A DNA stretch of 15,210 bases from Pseudomonadota bacterium (GCA_023417745.1 JAEZEM010000415.1:1-15210); one strand, 5' to 3'. Shown: positions 6,183-14,667, counted from the first letter of the stretch. A program made the numbers and translations. Notes: generated by a model from the letters alone, not told the origin.

Positions 6183-6356
6183 ATGGACAGAGGAACGCTT
6201 GAACTGGCCATCGCCGCCGGGAAAAACCTATCACGTCGGTTAGACAGCCTGCGTGCTGCCCTGGAGAACGGGGAGGAGCAACAGGCCTTGGATCTGGCGC
6301 GAGAAATCACAGGGTTGAAGCCGGCGGAAAATCATGGCCAAGCTTCCTGTCGTTGA
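6183..6356 (+). CDS. Small helical protein, 57 residues
   Basis: ATG 6183 is preceded by TGAGGAGATATA, a near-ideal ribosome binding site and spacing, 17 bp after the previous stop. The peptide is largely two amphipathic helices (GTLELAIAAGKNLSRRLDSL and then NGEEQQALDLAREITGL), with a polar tail. Its last 23 bp overlap the recombinase start. The overlap may couple translation of the recombinase to it; a recombination directionality factor is often a small protein near a large serine recombinase, but nothing in this sequence (no visible helix-turn-helix, few basic residues) identifies it as one. Confidence 0.6.
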   Translation: MDRGTLELAIAAGKNLSRRLDSLRAALENGEEQQALDLAREITGLKPAENHGQASCR

Positions 6357-7995
6357 ATTGCTGCGGGTATCCACCTCCATGCAGGCCGGCGATGACCGTG
6401 CCGGCCTGCCCAGGCAGGCTGAAGCCAATCGCCAGACCGTCGAGCGTCATGACCTTGTCGTGGTGTCGACGGTCCGGTTGGTTGATGTGAGCGGCACTGC
6501 GACGCTCCACGCTCCAGAAGTGCAGGACATGCTGGCATTGCTCCGGTCAGGTCGGGCCAGGGGGATCGTCTGCGCCGACTTCGATAGGCTGCTTCGTCCG
6601 GATGACTTTCGGTCCTTGGCCATCCTGCAGGACATCCGTGAGGCCGGGGCAATCATCTACCTGCCAGATGGGACCGTCGACATCAACACCCAGGCCGGAT
6701 TTCTCATGTCCGGCCTGCAATCCATCATCGCCGGGAACGAACTTGCCCAGATCAAAAAACGCATGATCGGGGCCAAGGAGGAGAAGCGTCGGCAGGGGAA
6801 ATGCCCCCAGGCGGCAATCTGCCTTCCCACTGGAGTCAGCTACGACCGCCAGACGGAGAGATGGAGTTACACCCCGGAATCAGAAATCGTCCGGGACCTC
6901 TTTTTCCGGTTTCTGTCCGGAGAGCATAACCTGAATGAACTTCAGCGGCAGACAGGCCTACACCATAGGACAATTTCCAATCTCCTGCGCAACGAAATCT
7001 ATATGGGGGTGCGCGCCTACACCCAAAAGAGGGCCAGAGAGAAGCGCCTCAAGGCGGACGGAAGACAGGGCGACCGCCGAAAAGTGGCCAGGGCTCCCGA
7101 TGAAGTGATTCGTGTCCCGGTAATCGACACGCCTCTCATCGATCCTGAAGACTTCTGGCTAGTTCAAAAAATACTTTCGGGGAAGCGTGGCGGTTTCGTC
7201 GAACGTCGCAAGCAAGCCGATGACTTGTTCCTCTTTAAGGGGCTGCTTCGGTGCGCCATCTGCGGCGAACCCATGTACACGGTTCCAGGTGGCAAGGGAG
7301 GGCACAAGAGGGACTACTACTACTGCCGCCAGAAGAACGACCATTTTAAAAAGGCCGGAGGGGCTGGTTGTCATTCGAGCTACATGCGGCGTCTCGATGT
7401 CGAGAATATTGTCCTCAGGTTCATTGCCGAGAACCTCTCCAACAAGTCCTACGTTGAAGAGCAGGTTGCCAAGAACTATGGAGTCGATAGGGGCGGAAGA
7501 CAGGATGCCGAGTTGACATCGGTTCGCGGAAAGATCGCTAGATTGGAGAAGAGCCGGCGCAGGGCCATCGATCTCCATGTTGAAGGTATCCTGGATCGAT
7601 CTGACTTAGACGCCAAACTTCAGGAAATTAAATCGGAGCAAGAACGTCTGGGGGCCAGGCAAAAGAGCATTGAGACGTGCAGTGGCCCAACTCCTGAGGA
7701 TATCGAAGAAGTGGCCGTATCGGTGGCAAGAGGTTTTGCGACTTTTTTTTATTGGACTCGTAGCGAGCAGCGGGCATGCCTACGACAAAGCTCCCCGTTA
7801 TTTTGGGTTGGAGCGGAGGGCGTTACAAAGTTCTCGATGCAATTTTGTCAGAAATCAGACCACCGTACGGGCACGGGTTCATGGCGCACACCAGCATCAC
7901 GTCGGCCGGGTAGGACAGCGACACCGCCGCCCGGGCGATGGTCACCTTGCCGTCCTCCAGGGGCTGGCGCAGCACTTCCAGCACGGACTTCTTGA
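6334..7995 (+). CDS. Large serine recombinase (site-specific integrase of the element)
   Basis: The N-terminal catalytic domain has the serine recombinase signature LLRVSTSMQ with nucleophile Ser13, and the conserved DFDRLLRPDD region near residue 85. Then come a recombinase domain with NLLRNEIYMG, a zinc-ribbon with CAIC at 307-310 and later YYCRQKN and a further cysteine, and a coiled-coil stretch from about 390 to 446. This is the full order of a large serine integrase, which inserts a circular element at one attachment site. It lies at the element edge beside the disrupted comM. Residues up to about 510 come from the element; the final 43 or so are a translation of the comM antisense strand, so the C-terminus in the integrated state is host-encoded and differs from that in the excised circle. 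ATG 6334 overlaps the upstream gene by 23 bp; its ribosome binding site (GGCGGAAA) is weak. Confidence 0.9.
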   Translation: MAKLPVVELLRVSTSMQAGDDRAGLPRQAEANRQTVERHDLVVVSTVRLVDVSGTATLHAPEVQDMLALLRSGRARGIVCADFDRLLRPDDFRSLAILQDIREAGAIIYLPDGTVDINTQAGFLMSGLQSIIAGNELAQIKKRMIGAKEEKRRQGKCPQAAICLPTGVSYDRQTERWSYTPESEIVRDLFFRFLSGEHNLNELQRQTGLHHRTISNLLRNEIYMGVRAYTQKRAREKRLKADGRQGDRRKVARAPDEVIRVPVIDTPLIDPEDFWLVQKILSGKRGGFVERRKQADDLFLFKGLLRCAICGEPMYTVPGGKGGHKRDYYYCRQKNDHFKKAGGAGCHSSYMRRLDVENIVLRFIAENLSNKSYVEEQVAKNYGVDRGGRQDAELTSVRGKIARLEKSRRRAIDLHVEGILDRSDLDAKLQEIKSEQERLGARQKSIETCSGPTPEDIEEVAVSVARGFATFFYWTRSEQRACLRQSSPLFWVGAEGVTKFSMQFCQKSDHRTGTGSWRTPASRRPGRTATPPPGRWSPCRPPGAGAALPARTS

Positions 7996-8929
7996 ATTCC
8001 GGCAGCTCATCCAGAAAAAGCACGCCCCGGTGGGCCATGGACACCTCGCCGGGCCGGGGATAGGAGCCGCCGCCAATCAGCCCGGCGTCGGAAATGGTGT
8101 GGTGGGGGCTGCGAAACGGACGCAGGGTCAAAAGCCCCTCGCCGTTTAAGCGCCCGGACACGGAATAGATGGTCGTGACCTCCAGGGCCTCCTCGAAGGA
8201 CAGCGGCGGCAACACCGTGGGCAGGCGCTTGGCCAGCATGGTCTTGCCCGAGCCCGGCGGGCCGATGAACAGCAGATTGTGGCCGCCGGCCGCCGCGATT
8301 TCCACCGCCCGCTTGGCATGGTCCTGGCCCTTGACCTCGCTGAAGTCGAGCAGCCCCTCAAGGCCGGGCGCGGCCGGGGCGAAAGGCTTGGGGACCACCG
8401 GCGACAGCGTCTGCTCGCCGGTGAAAAAGTGCAGGGCGTCGAGCAGGGTGGCCGGGGCAAAGACGTCGAGCCCTTCCACCACCGCCGCCTCGGCGGCGTT
8501 GCCGGCCGGCGCGATAAGCCCCCGCGCCCCCTGCCGACGGGCCAGGGCGGCCAGGGGCAGCACCCCGGGCACGGGCCGCAGTTCGCCGGTCAGGGACAGC
8601 TCGCCGGCCATGAAGTAGCCGGCGGTGGCCTCCGGGGCGAACGCGCCGGTGGCGGCGAGCAGTGCCATGGCCAGGGGCAGGTCGTAGGCCGAGCCTTCCT
8701 TGCGCATGTCGGCCGGGGCGAGGTTGACGGTGATGCGGGCCGGCGGGAGTTTGAGGCCGGCGTTTCGCAGCGCGGCCAGCACCCGCTCCTTGCTCTCGCG
8801 CACCGCGCCCTCGGCCAGCCCGACCATGGAAAACGACGGCATGCCCTGGCGCGACAGATCGACTTCCAGGGACACGGGATAGGCCTCGACGCCAAGCAGC
8901 GCGGCCGTGCGGATAGAGGAAAGACTCAT
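7823..8929 (-). pseudogene. comM: comM/yifB, Mg-chelatase-like AAA+ ATPase, 3' third removed by element insertion
   Basis: The fragment has 368 codons; intact ComM/YifB proteins are about 500 residues. It begins MSLSSIRTAALLGVEA, matching the usual N-terminus, with CAT at 8927-8929; an upstream in-frame ATG would add 14 residues not typical of the family. The Lon-like N-terminal domain (about 1-170), Walker A GPPGSGKT at 223-230 and the Walker B region FLDELPEF at 305-312 are present. After NPCP at 351-354 the frame enters element DNA and ends GLISDKIASRTL at a foreign TAA (7823-7825). The lost part includes the cysteine-rich segment and the C-terminal lid region. In transformable bacteria ComM is a hexameric branch-migration helicase that aids integration of incoming DNA. 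The truncated product is probably inactive; whether it is made is unknown. Confidence 0.9.
7847..7885. other. Probable element-chromosome junction (att site) inside comM
   Basis: Reading comM on the minus strand, protein similarity holds through the highly conserved AMNPCP (codons end at 7868) and then fails: family members continue with Cys-Gly and a cysteine-rich zinc-binding stretch, whereas here the frame reads Tyr-Gly-Gly and stops at 7823. The junction therefore lies close to 7860-7870. On the element side there is an imperfect dyad, GTCAGAAATCAGAC at 7847-7860, which could be part of a recombinase half-site. The exact crossover bases cannot be fixed without the other end of the element. 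Confidence 0.65.
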
Positions 8930-9077
8930 AAGCGTTGGAAAACCGATACCGCGCCCGGACGCTCCAGGCAAGGTTTTCGCCGGTCCGGGCTTTTCATTTC
9001 ATATCGGCGATGCTAACCATTGCACCGCGACAGTGAATTGTTTTGCAAGCCACGGGACGACAAAACGGCCGAAGGCA

Positions 9078-11030
9078 ATGAAACTTCCCCGCTATTTCCA
9101 GACACGCTCCGTGGGCGGCGCGGTGCTCATGACGCTGGTGTGCGTCAACACACTCCTTTTGGCCGTCTTTGGCTGCCTCGATTATTACGGGGAAAAACAA
9201 CGCCTGGACGACGAATTACGTTACGATCTCCGGGTCATTGCCGAACAATTGTCGGCCAACCTGGCCGAGCCGCTGTGGTTCCTGGAGTCGAACAACCTGG
9301 CTCGGCAGTTGGACGGGGCCATGAAAAACGACCGTCTGGCCGCCGTGGTGGTCTACGAAACGGACGGCGGCGAGGTTCTGGCCGGGCGCAGCCGCGACCG
9401 GAGCTGGCGGGCCTCGTCCGTGACGGCCCGGCCGGCCCTGGACAACGTCATCATCGACAGCCGGCCCATCTATTTCGGCGACGCCTTGGTCGGGGCCGCC
9501 GAAGTCCAGATGACCCTGCGCTATAGGGATGAAGCCTTGGGGCAGACCCTTGCCCGGGTAGTCCTGCGTATCCTGGCCTTAAACGCCGCCCTGGCCGCCG
9601 CCCTGGTCCTGGTGCTGCGCCGCCAGATCATCCATCCCCTGGCCCGCCTGGAGCGCTACGCCGCCGATGCCGCCAGGCCCGGCGAGACGGCCACGCGTCC
9701 CGGGGGACTTCGCGGCGAACTCGACAGCCTGTCCGCCGCCATGGAAGCCATGGTCCGTCAACTCTCGGCGGCCGAAAACAACTATCGGGAAATATTCGAG
9801 AACGCCACCGAGGGCATTTTTCAGACCACTCTCGACGGCCGGTTCTTGGCCACCAACGCCGCCCTGGCCCGCATGGTCGGCTACACCAGTCCGCAAGAGG
9901 CCATGGCCTCGATCAGCGATCTGGCCCAGGAGCTTTACCAAGACCCCAAGGACCGAGCCCGGCTCCTTGAGCGACTCCTGGCCGAAGGCGCGGTGGCCGG
10001 TTTCCAGACCCGGTTCGTGCGCCGCGACAAGCAGACCATCTGGGTGCTGGTCAACATCCGGTTGGTGCGCGACGCCGACGAACGCCCGCTCTATACCGAA
10101 GGCACGGTGGTGGACGTCACGGCCCGGGTGCGAGCCGAGCGGCGGCTGGAAATCTTAAACCGCCACCTGCGCGAAGCCGTCAAGGAGCGCACCGGACGTC
10201 TGGCCGTCAAGGCCGCCGAACTGGAAGCGGCCAACGAACGCCTGCAAGAGCTCGACCGGCTCAAGTCCGGCTTCCTGGCCACGGTCTCCCACGACCTGCG
10301 CACCCCGCTGACCTCGATCATGGGCTTTGCCAAGCTCATTTCAAGGGATTTCAACAAATTCTTCGCCCCCTTCGCCCCGGGCCACGAGCGCCTGACCCGG
10401 CAGGCCGAGCGCATCACCGCCAACCTCGGCATCATCGAAAACGAAGGCGAGCGCTTGACGCGCCTTATTAACGACTTCCTCGACCTGTCCAAGATCGAGT
10501 CCGGCCGGGCCCAGTGGCGCGACGCCGAGGTGGACGTCTCGGCCGCCTTGTCCCGGGCGGCCAACGCCGTGAGCGCCGACTTCGCGGCCAAGCCCGAGGT
10601 GCGCTTCACCATGTCCATCGAGGGCGGCCTGCCGCCGCTGCACATCGATCCCGACCGGCTGACCCAGGTGCTGGTGAACTTGCTTGGCAACGCCGCCAAG
10701 TTCACCGAACAGGGCGAGGTCAAGCTGGCCGCCGTGGCTGCGGACGGTTTGCTGCGGGTGGTCGTCACGGACACGGGGCACGGCATCCCCAGGGAGTCGC
10801 TGGAAAAAATCTTCGATAAATTCCACCAGGCCCAGGTCGGCGACACCGTGGAGGAACACGGTCGTCGCCAGGGCACGGGCCTGGGGTTGGCCATCTGCCG
10901 CCAGATTGTCGAGCACTACAAGGGCCGGGTCTGGGCCGAGTCCGAGCTTGGGCGCGGCAGCACGTTCATTTTGGAGCTGCCGCTCACCGGACCGCCAGCC
11001 GCCGAGGACGGCCAGGGCCAACCGGCCTGA
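9078..11030 (+). CDS. Orphan transmembrane sensor histidine kinase with PAS domain
   Basis: The 650-residue protein has a membrane helix at about 14-34, a periplasmic domain of about 125 residues, a second helix at about 161-180, a HAMP-like linker, a PAS domain (about 234-350, NNYREIFENATEGIF), a short coiled coil (about 355-398), the phospho-acceptor HisKA motif SHDLRTPLTSI with His405, and an HATPase domain with N box NLLGNAAKF (534-542), G1 DTGHGIP (565-571) and G2 GTGLGLAI (599-606). It autophosphorylates and passes phosphate to a response regulator, none of which is encoded nearby. ATG 9078 was chosen because the membrane helix then sits near the N-terminus and GAAGG is just upstream; the frame is open back to 8907, but that extension would overlap comM. 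A terminator follows its stop. The signal it senses cannot be told. Confidence 0.9.
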   Translation: MKLPRYFQTRSVGGAVLMTLVCVNTLLLAVFGCLDYYGEKQRLDDELRYDLRVIAEQLSANLAEPLWFLESNNLARQLDGAMKNDRLAAVVVYETDGGEVLAGRSRDRSWRASSVTARPALDNVIIDSRPIYFGDALVGAAEVQMTLRYRDEALGQTLARVVLRILALNAALAAALVLVLRRQIIHPLARLERYAADAARPGETATRPGGLRGELDSLSAAMEAMVRQLSAAENNYREIFENATEGIFQTTLDGRFLATNAALARMVGYTSPQEAMASISDLAQELYQDPKDRARLLERLLAEGAVAGFQTRFVRRDKQTIWVLVNIRLVRDADERPLYTEGTVVDVTARVRAERRLEILNRHLREAVKERTGRLAVKAAELEAANERLQELDRLKSGFLATVSHDLRTPLTSIMGFAKLISRDFNKFFAPFAPGHERLTRQAERITANLGIIENEGERLTRLINDFLDLSKIESGRAQWRDAEVDVSAALSRAANAVSADFAAKPEVRFTMSIEGGLPPLHIDPDRLTQVLVNLLGNAAKFTEQGEVKLAAVAADGLLRVVVTDTGHGIPRESLEKIFDKFHQAQVGDTVEEHGRRQGTGLGLAICRQIVEHYKGRVWAESELGRGSTFILELPLTGPPAAEDGQGQPA

Positions 11031-11084
11031 GACGTCGCGACGCCTCGCGCCGCCCCGGTCGTTCCACGGCCGGACAATAAGAAA

Positions 11085-11125
11085 CCGCCGCCGCCCCTGT
11101 CCGGGCCGGCGGCGGTCGTCGTTTT
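11085..11125. terminator. Bidirectional intrinsic terminator between the kinase and yceI
   Basis: A perfect 9-bp stem, CCGCCGCCG (11085-11093) with CGGCGGCGG (11107-11115), can be extended by three G-C pairs inside. On the plus strand it is followed by TCGTCGTTTTA. On the minus strand the stem is followed by TTTCTTATT. It lies between two convergent genes, 54 bp after the kinase stop and 24 bp beyond the yceI stop, where a shared terminator is expected. Confidence 0.8.
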
Positions 11126-11139
11126 ACCAAGGACCAGGG

Positions 11140-11931
11140 CTACTCGCCGGCCTGGGCCGGTTTGACGCAACCCGGCCGGGCGGCCAGGGTCTCGCCGGCG
11201 ATGTGGATGTCCGTGGCGTCGCCGACTGCCCCCAACTTGAAGAACTTGCCCGTGCCCACATGGTAGTCCAGGCGGTTGATGGTAAGCTGCGCCTCATAGC
11301 CGGTGACGTCCACGCAAGGCATCATGGGATGGGGCTTGGTCCCGAGCAGGCGCACGGGAATGGTCACCTCTTTGGTCACGTCCTTGATGGTCAGCTTGCC
11401 GGTGACCCGGGCCAGCCGTTTGCCGGCCGAGAGGATGCGGCTGCTTTCGAAGCGCATTTCCGGATAAACGGCCGTGTCCAGGAACTCCGTCGTGCGCAGA
11501 TGCTTGTCCCGGGCGGCCACGCCGGTGTCCACGCTGTCGGTCGTAACGACAAAAGCGACGCGCCCGTCGGCCGGCTTGCGCGGCGGGAGGAACACGACGC
11601 CGGACACGGCGTTAAACCGGCCGGCCACCGGAGCCACGATGTGGCGTATCCAGAAGGTGGTCGAGGTGTGGGCCGGGTCCAGGGTCGCGCCGTCCACCAC
11701 CGGCCCGGCGTCGGCCTTGGTTTCGGGTTTGGCCGGAGCCTCGGCGGCGGACAACAAGAGCAGGTCAGCGGCCGGACCGGCTTTCGTCGGGGCCGGGGCT
11801 GGCTGGCTCGTGTCGCCAAGCGGCAGGGCCGTGGCCGGCTGGGAGGCCGGTCCGGCCTGGGCTGAGACGACCAGGGCCGTCAGGGCCAGGGCGGCCAGGG
11901 CAGAGGCAAGGATGGTGCGACAATGCGGCAT
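11140..11931 (-). CDS. YceI-family periplasmic lipid-binding-like protein
   Basis: The 263-residue protein has a signal peptide of about 26 residues ending in a signal peptidase I-like AQA site. Next is a Pro/Ala-rich linker (about 27-80) that is longer than in most family members, and then a YceI domain. Family features are seen in order: TSTTFWIRHIV, GRFNAVSGVVF, the VDTGVAARDKHLRTTEFLD segment and a GKLTIKDVTKEVTIPV strand pair. YceI proteins form a lipocalin-like barrel that binds isoprenoid or other amphiphilic molecules; the ligand here is unknown. ATG at 11931 has GGAGG five bases upstream on the minus strand. It lies 11 bp downstream of the nitroreductase-family gene and is probably co-transcribed with it. 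It ends at the bidirectional terminator. Confidence 0.85.
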   Translation of the reverse strand: MPHCRTILASALAALALTALVVSAQAGPASQPATALPLGDTSQPAPAPTKAGPAADLLLLSAAEAPAKPETKADAGPVVDGATLDPAHTSTTFWIRHIVAPVAGRFNAVSGVVFLPPRKPADGRVAFVVTTDSVDTGVAARDKHLRTTEFLDTAVYPEMRFESSRILSAGKRLARVTGKLTIKDVTKEVTIPVRLLGTKPHPMMPCVDVTGYEAQLTINRLDYHVGTGKFFKLGAVGDATDIHIAGETLAARPGCVKPAQAGE

Positions 11932-11942
11932 GGAAGCCTCCT

Positions 11943-12581
11943 TTAGATTTCCGGGAGCGTAAAAAGGATGTCCTCGACCGGGAACCGCCACTTGGGCGGG
12001 GCAACGGCGACGCCGGGGCGCAGCCGGCCAACGGCCAGGATGAGCGGAATCCAGAACGTCTCCGGCACGCCAAAGGCCGCCTTGACCGCGTCATGATCGA
12101 AGCCGTCCATGGGATGGGTGGCATAGCCGGCGTCGGCGGCGGCATACATGAAGGACATGGCGAAAAAGGCCGTGTTCTTGACGGCAAAGGCCAGGGACTT
12201 TTCCGGCGTTGCGCCGTAAAGGCTTTCCGTGGCCCCGGCGAACTCGCCGCGCTGCTCGGGCGTGTAGCGGCCGGCCTGCATGAGATACGAAAACTGACGC
12301 TCGAAGGACGGCGAATACACCTTCCAGGCCTCCCGGTCGGCCAAAAACAGCAGGATGACCGGGGCTTCGGTGACCTTGGGCTGGTCCCAGGCCAGGGCGC
12401 GCAGCTTGGCCTTTTGGGCCGGGTCGCGCAGCACGGCCACCCGCCAGGGCTGGAGGTTGAAGCTCGAAGGCGAGCGGACGGCGGTTTCCAGAAGCGCGGC
12501 CAGGGCCTCCTGCGGCACGTCGGCCTTGGCGTCGAAGAAATTGATGGCCCGGCGGGCCTCCATGACGTCTTTGAAATCCAT
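11943..12581 (-). CDS. Nitroreductase-family flavoprotein
   Basis: The 212-residue protein begins MDFKDVMEARRAINFF, the usual nitroreductase opening with the Arg-Arg-x-x motif that binds FMN phosphate, and has SPSSFNLQPWRVAV at about 37-50, the classic SxxxxQPW segment. The length is typical. These dimeric FMN enzymes reduce nitro groups, quinones or related compounds using NAD(P)H; the true substrate is seldom known. The start at 12581 follows AAAGGAGGGAG, a strong binding site; the frame is open far upstream but that part has no similarity to the family. It is first in a two-gene minus-strand unit with the YceI gene, and divergent from aconitase across 163 bp. No heavy-metal or redox regulator is nearby. 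Confidence 0.85.
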   Translation of the reverse strand: MDFKDVMEARRAINFFDAKADVPQEALAALLETAVRSPSSFNLQPWRVAVLRDPAQKAKLRALAWDQPKVTEAPVILLFLADREAWKVYSPSFERQFSYLMQAGRYTPEQRGEFAGATESLYGATPEKSLAFAVKNTAFFAMSFMYAAADAGYATHPMDGFDHDAVKAAFGVPETFWIPLILAVGRLRPGVAVAPPKWRFPVEDILFTLPEI

Positions 12582-12744
12582 GTCTCCCTCCTTTCTCGGG
12601 ATGCTGCCTATGTGCGCCGGGAAAGCGCCTGCGTCAAGGCCGGGCGCGGACTGACGCGACCGCGCGCGCCACTTGACTAATGCGGCGGGGGGAGGCATGC
12701 AGGGCGAACTTTTCTCTTTTCCCCCAGACAAAAAGGACTCCTCC
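12582..12744. promoter_or_regulatory. Divergent intergenic region between the nitroreductase and aconitase genes
   Basis: This 163-bp stretch must hold both promoters. A TTGACT resembling a sigma-70 -35 box lies at 12673-12678 on the plus strand, but no convincing -10 box follows at the expected distance, so I cannot place the aconitase promoter. AAAAGGACTCCTCC just before ATG 12745 provides a ribosome binding site. No clear operator or riboswitch was seen. Confidence 0.35.
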
Positions 12745-14667
12745 ATGGCCCTCAACGTGACCCAGAAGATCATCAAGGACCACCTTGTTTCCGGCGAGAT
12801 GATCCCGGGCGGCGAAATCGCGCTGCGCATCGACCAGACGCTGACCCAGGACGCCACCGGCACCATGGCCTATCTCCAGTTCGAGGCCATCGGACTGCCC
12901 CGGGTGCGCACCGAGCTCTCCGTCAGCTACGTGGACCACAACACCCTGCAGATGGGTTTCCGCAACCCCGACGACCACGCCTACCTGCGCACCGTGGCCG
13001 CCAAATACGGCATCACCTTCTCCCCGGCCGGCACCGGCATCTGCCATCAGCTGCACCTGGAGAATTTCGCCAAGCCGGGCAAGACCCTGGTCGGTTCCGA
13101 CTCCCACACCCCCACGGCCGGCGGCGTGGGCTCCATGGCCATGGGCGCCGGCGGCCTGTCCGTGGCCCTGGCCATGGCCGGCGAAGCCTACGTCATCGCC
13201 ATGCCCAAGGTGGTCAAGATCCACCTGACCGGCCGGCTTCCGGGCTGGGCCACGGGCAAGGACGTCATCCTGCACTTGCTCGGCAAGCTCACCGTCAAGG
13301 GCGGCGTGGGCAAGGTCATGGAATACGCCGGTCCCGGCGTGGCCACCTTGTCCGTGCCCGAGCGCGCCGTCATCACCAACATGGGCGCGGAACTCGGGGC
13401 CACCACCTCGATCTTCCCGTCCGACGAGGTCACCAAGGCCTTTTTCACGGCCATGGGCCGGCCCGAGGACTACGCGCCGCTCACCGCCGATCCCGACGCC
13501 GCCTATGACGAGGTGGTGGAGATCGACCTGTCCGCCCTGGAGCCCCTGGCCGCCGCGCCCCACATGCCCGACCGCATGGTCCGCATCGCCGACCTGGCCG
13601 GCATGAAGGTCGATCAGGTCTGCATCGGCTCGTGCACCAACTCCTCCTACGCCGACCTCAAGGCCGTGGCCCAGATCCTGGCCGGCAAGCGCATTGATCC
13701 GACCACCGACCTGCTCATCTCTCCGGGCTCCAAGCAGGTGCTCAAGATGCTGGCCGCCGAGGGTCTGATTGATCCGCTGCTGGACGCCGGCGCGCGCCTG
13801 CTCGAATGCTCCTGCGGCCCGTGCATCGGCATGGGCGGTTCGCCCACCTCGGGCGGCGTGTCGGCCCGCACCTTTAACCGCAACTTCGAAGGCCGTTCCG
13901 GCACCCAGGACGGTCAGGTCTATCTGGTCAGCCCCCAGACGGCGGCCATGGCCGCCCTGCGCGGGGCCTTCACCGATCCGGCCACCTGGGGCGAGGCCCC
14001 GCAAAAGGCCGAGTTCCCGGCCGAGGTCCCGAGCATCCGCCACCTGTTCCTGACGCCCCCGGCCGACGGCTCGGGCGTGGCCATCCAGCGCGGCCCCAAC
14101 ATCGCCCCGCTGCCGCCCTTTGGCGCGCTGCCGGCCGCCATCGAGGCTCCCGTGGCCCTTAAGGTCGGCGACGACATCACCACCGACCACATCCTGCCGG
14201 CCGGGGCCCAGATCACGGCCCTGCGCTCCAACATCCCGGCCATTAGCGAATACATCTTCAGCCGGGTGGACGCCGACTTCGTGTCGCGCATCAAAAAGCT
14301 CGGCAAGGGCGTGATCCTTGGCGGCGAGAACTACGGCCAGGGCTCCAGCCGCGAACACGCCGCCCTTGGCCCCCGCTACCTCGGCGTGGCCGCCGTGGTG
14401 GCCAAGTCCCTGGCCCGCATCCACCGGGCCAACCTGGTCAACTTCGGCATCCTGCCGCTTCTGCTCGTGGACAAGGCCGACTACGACCGCATCCCGGCCG
14501 GAGCCGACATCCGCCTCGAAACCGCCGCCATCACGCCGGGTCAGCCCTGTCCCATGACCGTGGCCGGCGTGGGCGAAGTCATGGTCACAAACGACCTGAC
14601 CGCCAAGGAACTCGACATCATCAAAGCCGGCGGCCTGCTCAACCAGGCGCGTAAGGCCCAAGCCTAA
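12745..14667 (+). CDS. Aconitate hydratase, Aquifex-type (about 640 residues)
   Basis: Aconitase interconverts citrate and isocitrate in the cytoplasm with a [4Fe-4S] cluster. The three cluster cysteines are in GSCTNSSYADL (Cys297) and CGPCIGMGG (Cys357, Cys360). Substrate and catalytic segments include GSDSHTPTAGG (117-127) and, in the C-terminal swivel domain, DDITTDHILPAG (476-487) and ENYGQGSSREHA (528-539), which holds the active-site serine. At 640 residues it is shorter than AcnA or AcnB and fits the Aquifex-type group common in anaerobes. The start at 12745 gives the normal MxxNVTQKIIxxHL opening; an upstream ATG at 12673 would add 24 unlike residues. A folding-factor gene follows after 29 bp. 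A long open frame on the opposite strand is a by-product of its GC-rich third positions. Confidence 0.92.
   Translation: MALNVTQKIIKDHLVSGEMIPGGEIALRIDQTLTQDATGTMAYLQFEAIGLPRVRTELSVSYVDHNTLQMGFRNPDDHAYLRTVAAKYGITFSPAGTGICHQLHLENFAKPGKTLVGSDSHTPTAGGVGSMAMGAGGLSVALAMAGEAYVIAMPKVVKIHLTGRLPGWATGKDVILHLLGKLTVKGGVGKVMEYAGPGVATLSVPERAVITNMGAELGATTSIFPSDEVTKAFFTAMGRPEDYAPLTADPDAAYDEVVEIDLSALEPLAAAPHMPDRMVRIADLAGMKVDQVCIGSCTNSSYADLKAVAQILAGKRIDPTTDLLISPGSKQVLKMLAAEGLIDPLLDAGARLLECSCGPCIGMGGSPTSGGVSARTFNRNFEGRSGTQDGQVYLVSPQTAAMAALRGAFTDPATWGEAPQKAEFPAEVPSIRHLFLTPPADGSGVAIQRGPNIAPLPPFGALPAAIEAPVALKVGDDITTDHILPAGAQITALRSNIPAISEYIFSRVDADFVSRIKKLGKGVILGGENYGQGSSREHAALGPRYLGVAAVVAKSLARIHRANLVNFGILPLLLVDKADYDRIPAGADIRLETAAITPGQPCPMTVAGVGEVMVTNDLTAKELDIIKAGGLLNQARKAQA

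Noticed and set aside
7670..8149. 159-codon plus frame across the junction
   Set aside because: It is out of frame with the recombinase and antisense to comM; it arises from chance openness in GC-rich DNA.
8907..9077. N-terminal extension of the histidine kinase
   Set aside because: The extra 57 residues have no similarity to kinases, overlap the comM start and move the membrane helix away from the N-terminus.
12673..12701. Complete sigma-70 promoter for aconitase
   Set aside because: Only a TTGACT -35-like box is present; no acceptable -10 hexamer lies 16-18 bp downstream.
12634..14661. 675-codon open frame on the minus strand
   Set aside because: It lies antisense to a clear aconitase. 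Its composition is Gly/His/Asp/Arg-rich, typical of a shadow frame opposite GC-rich third positions.
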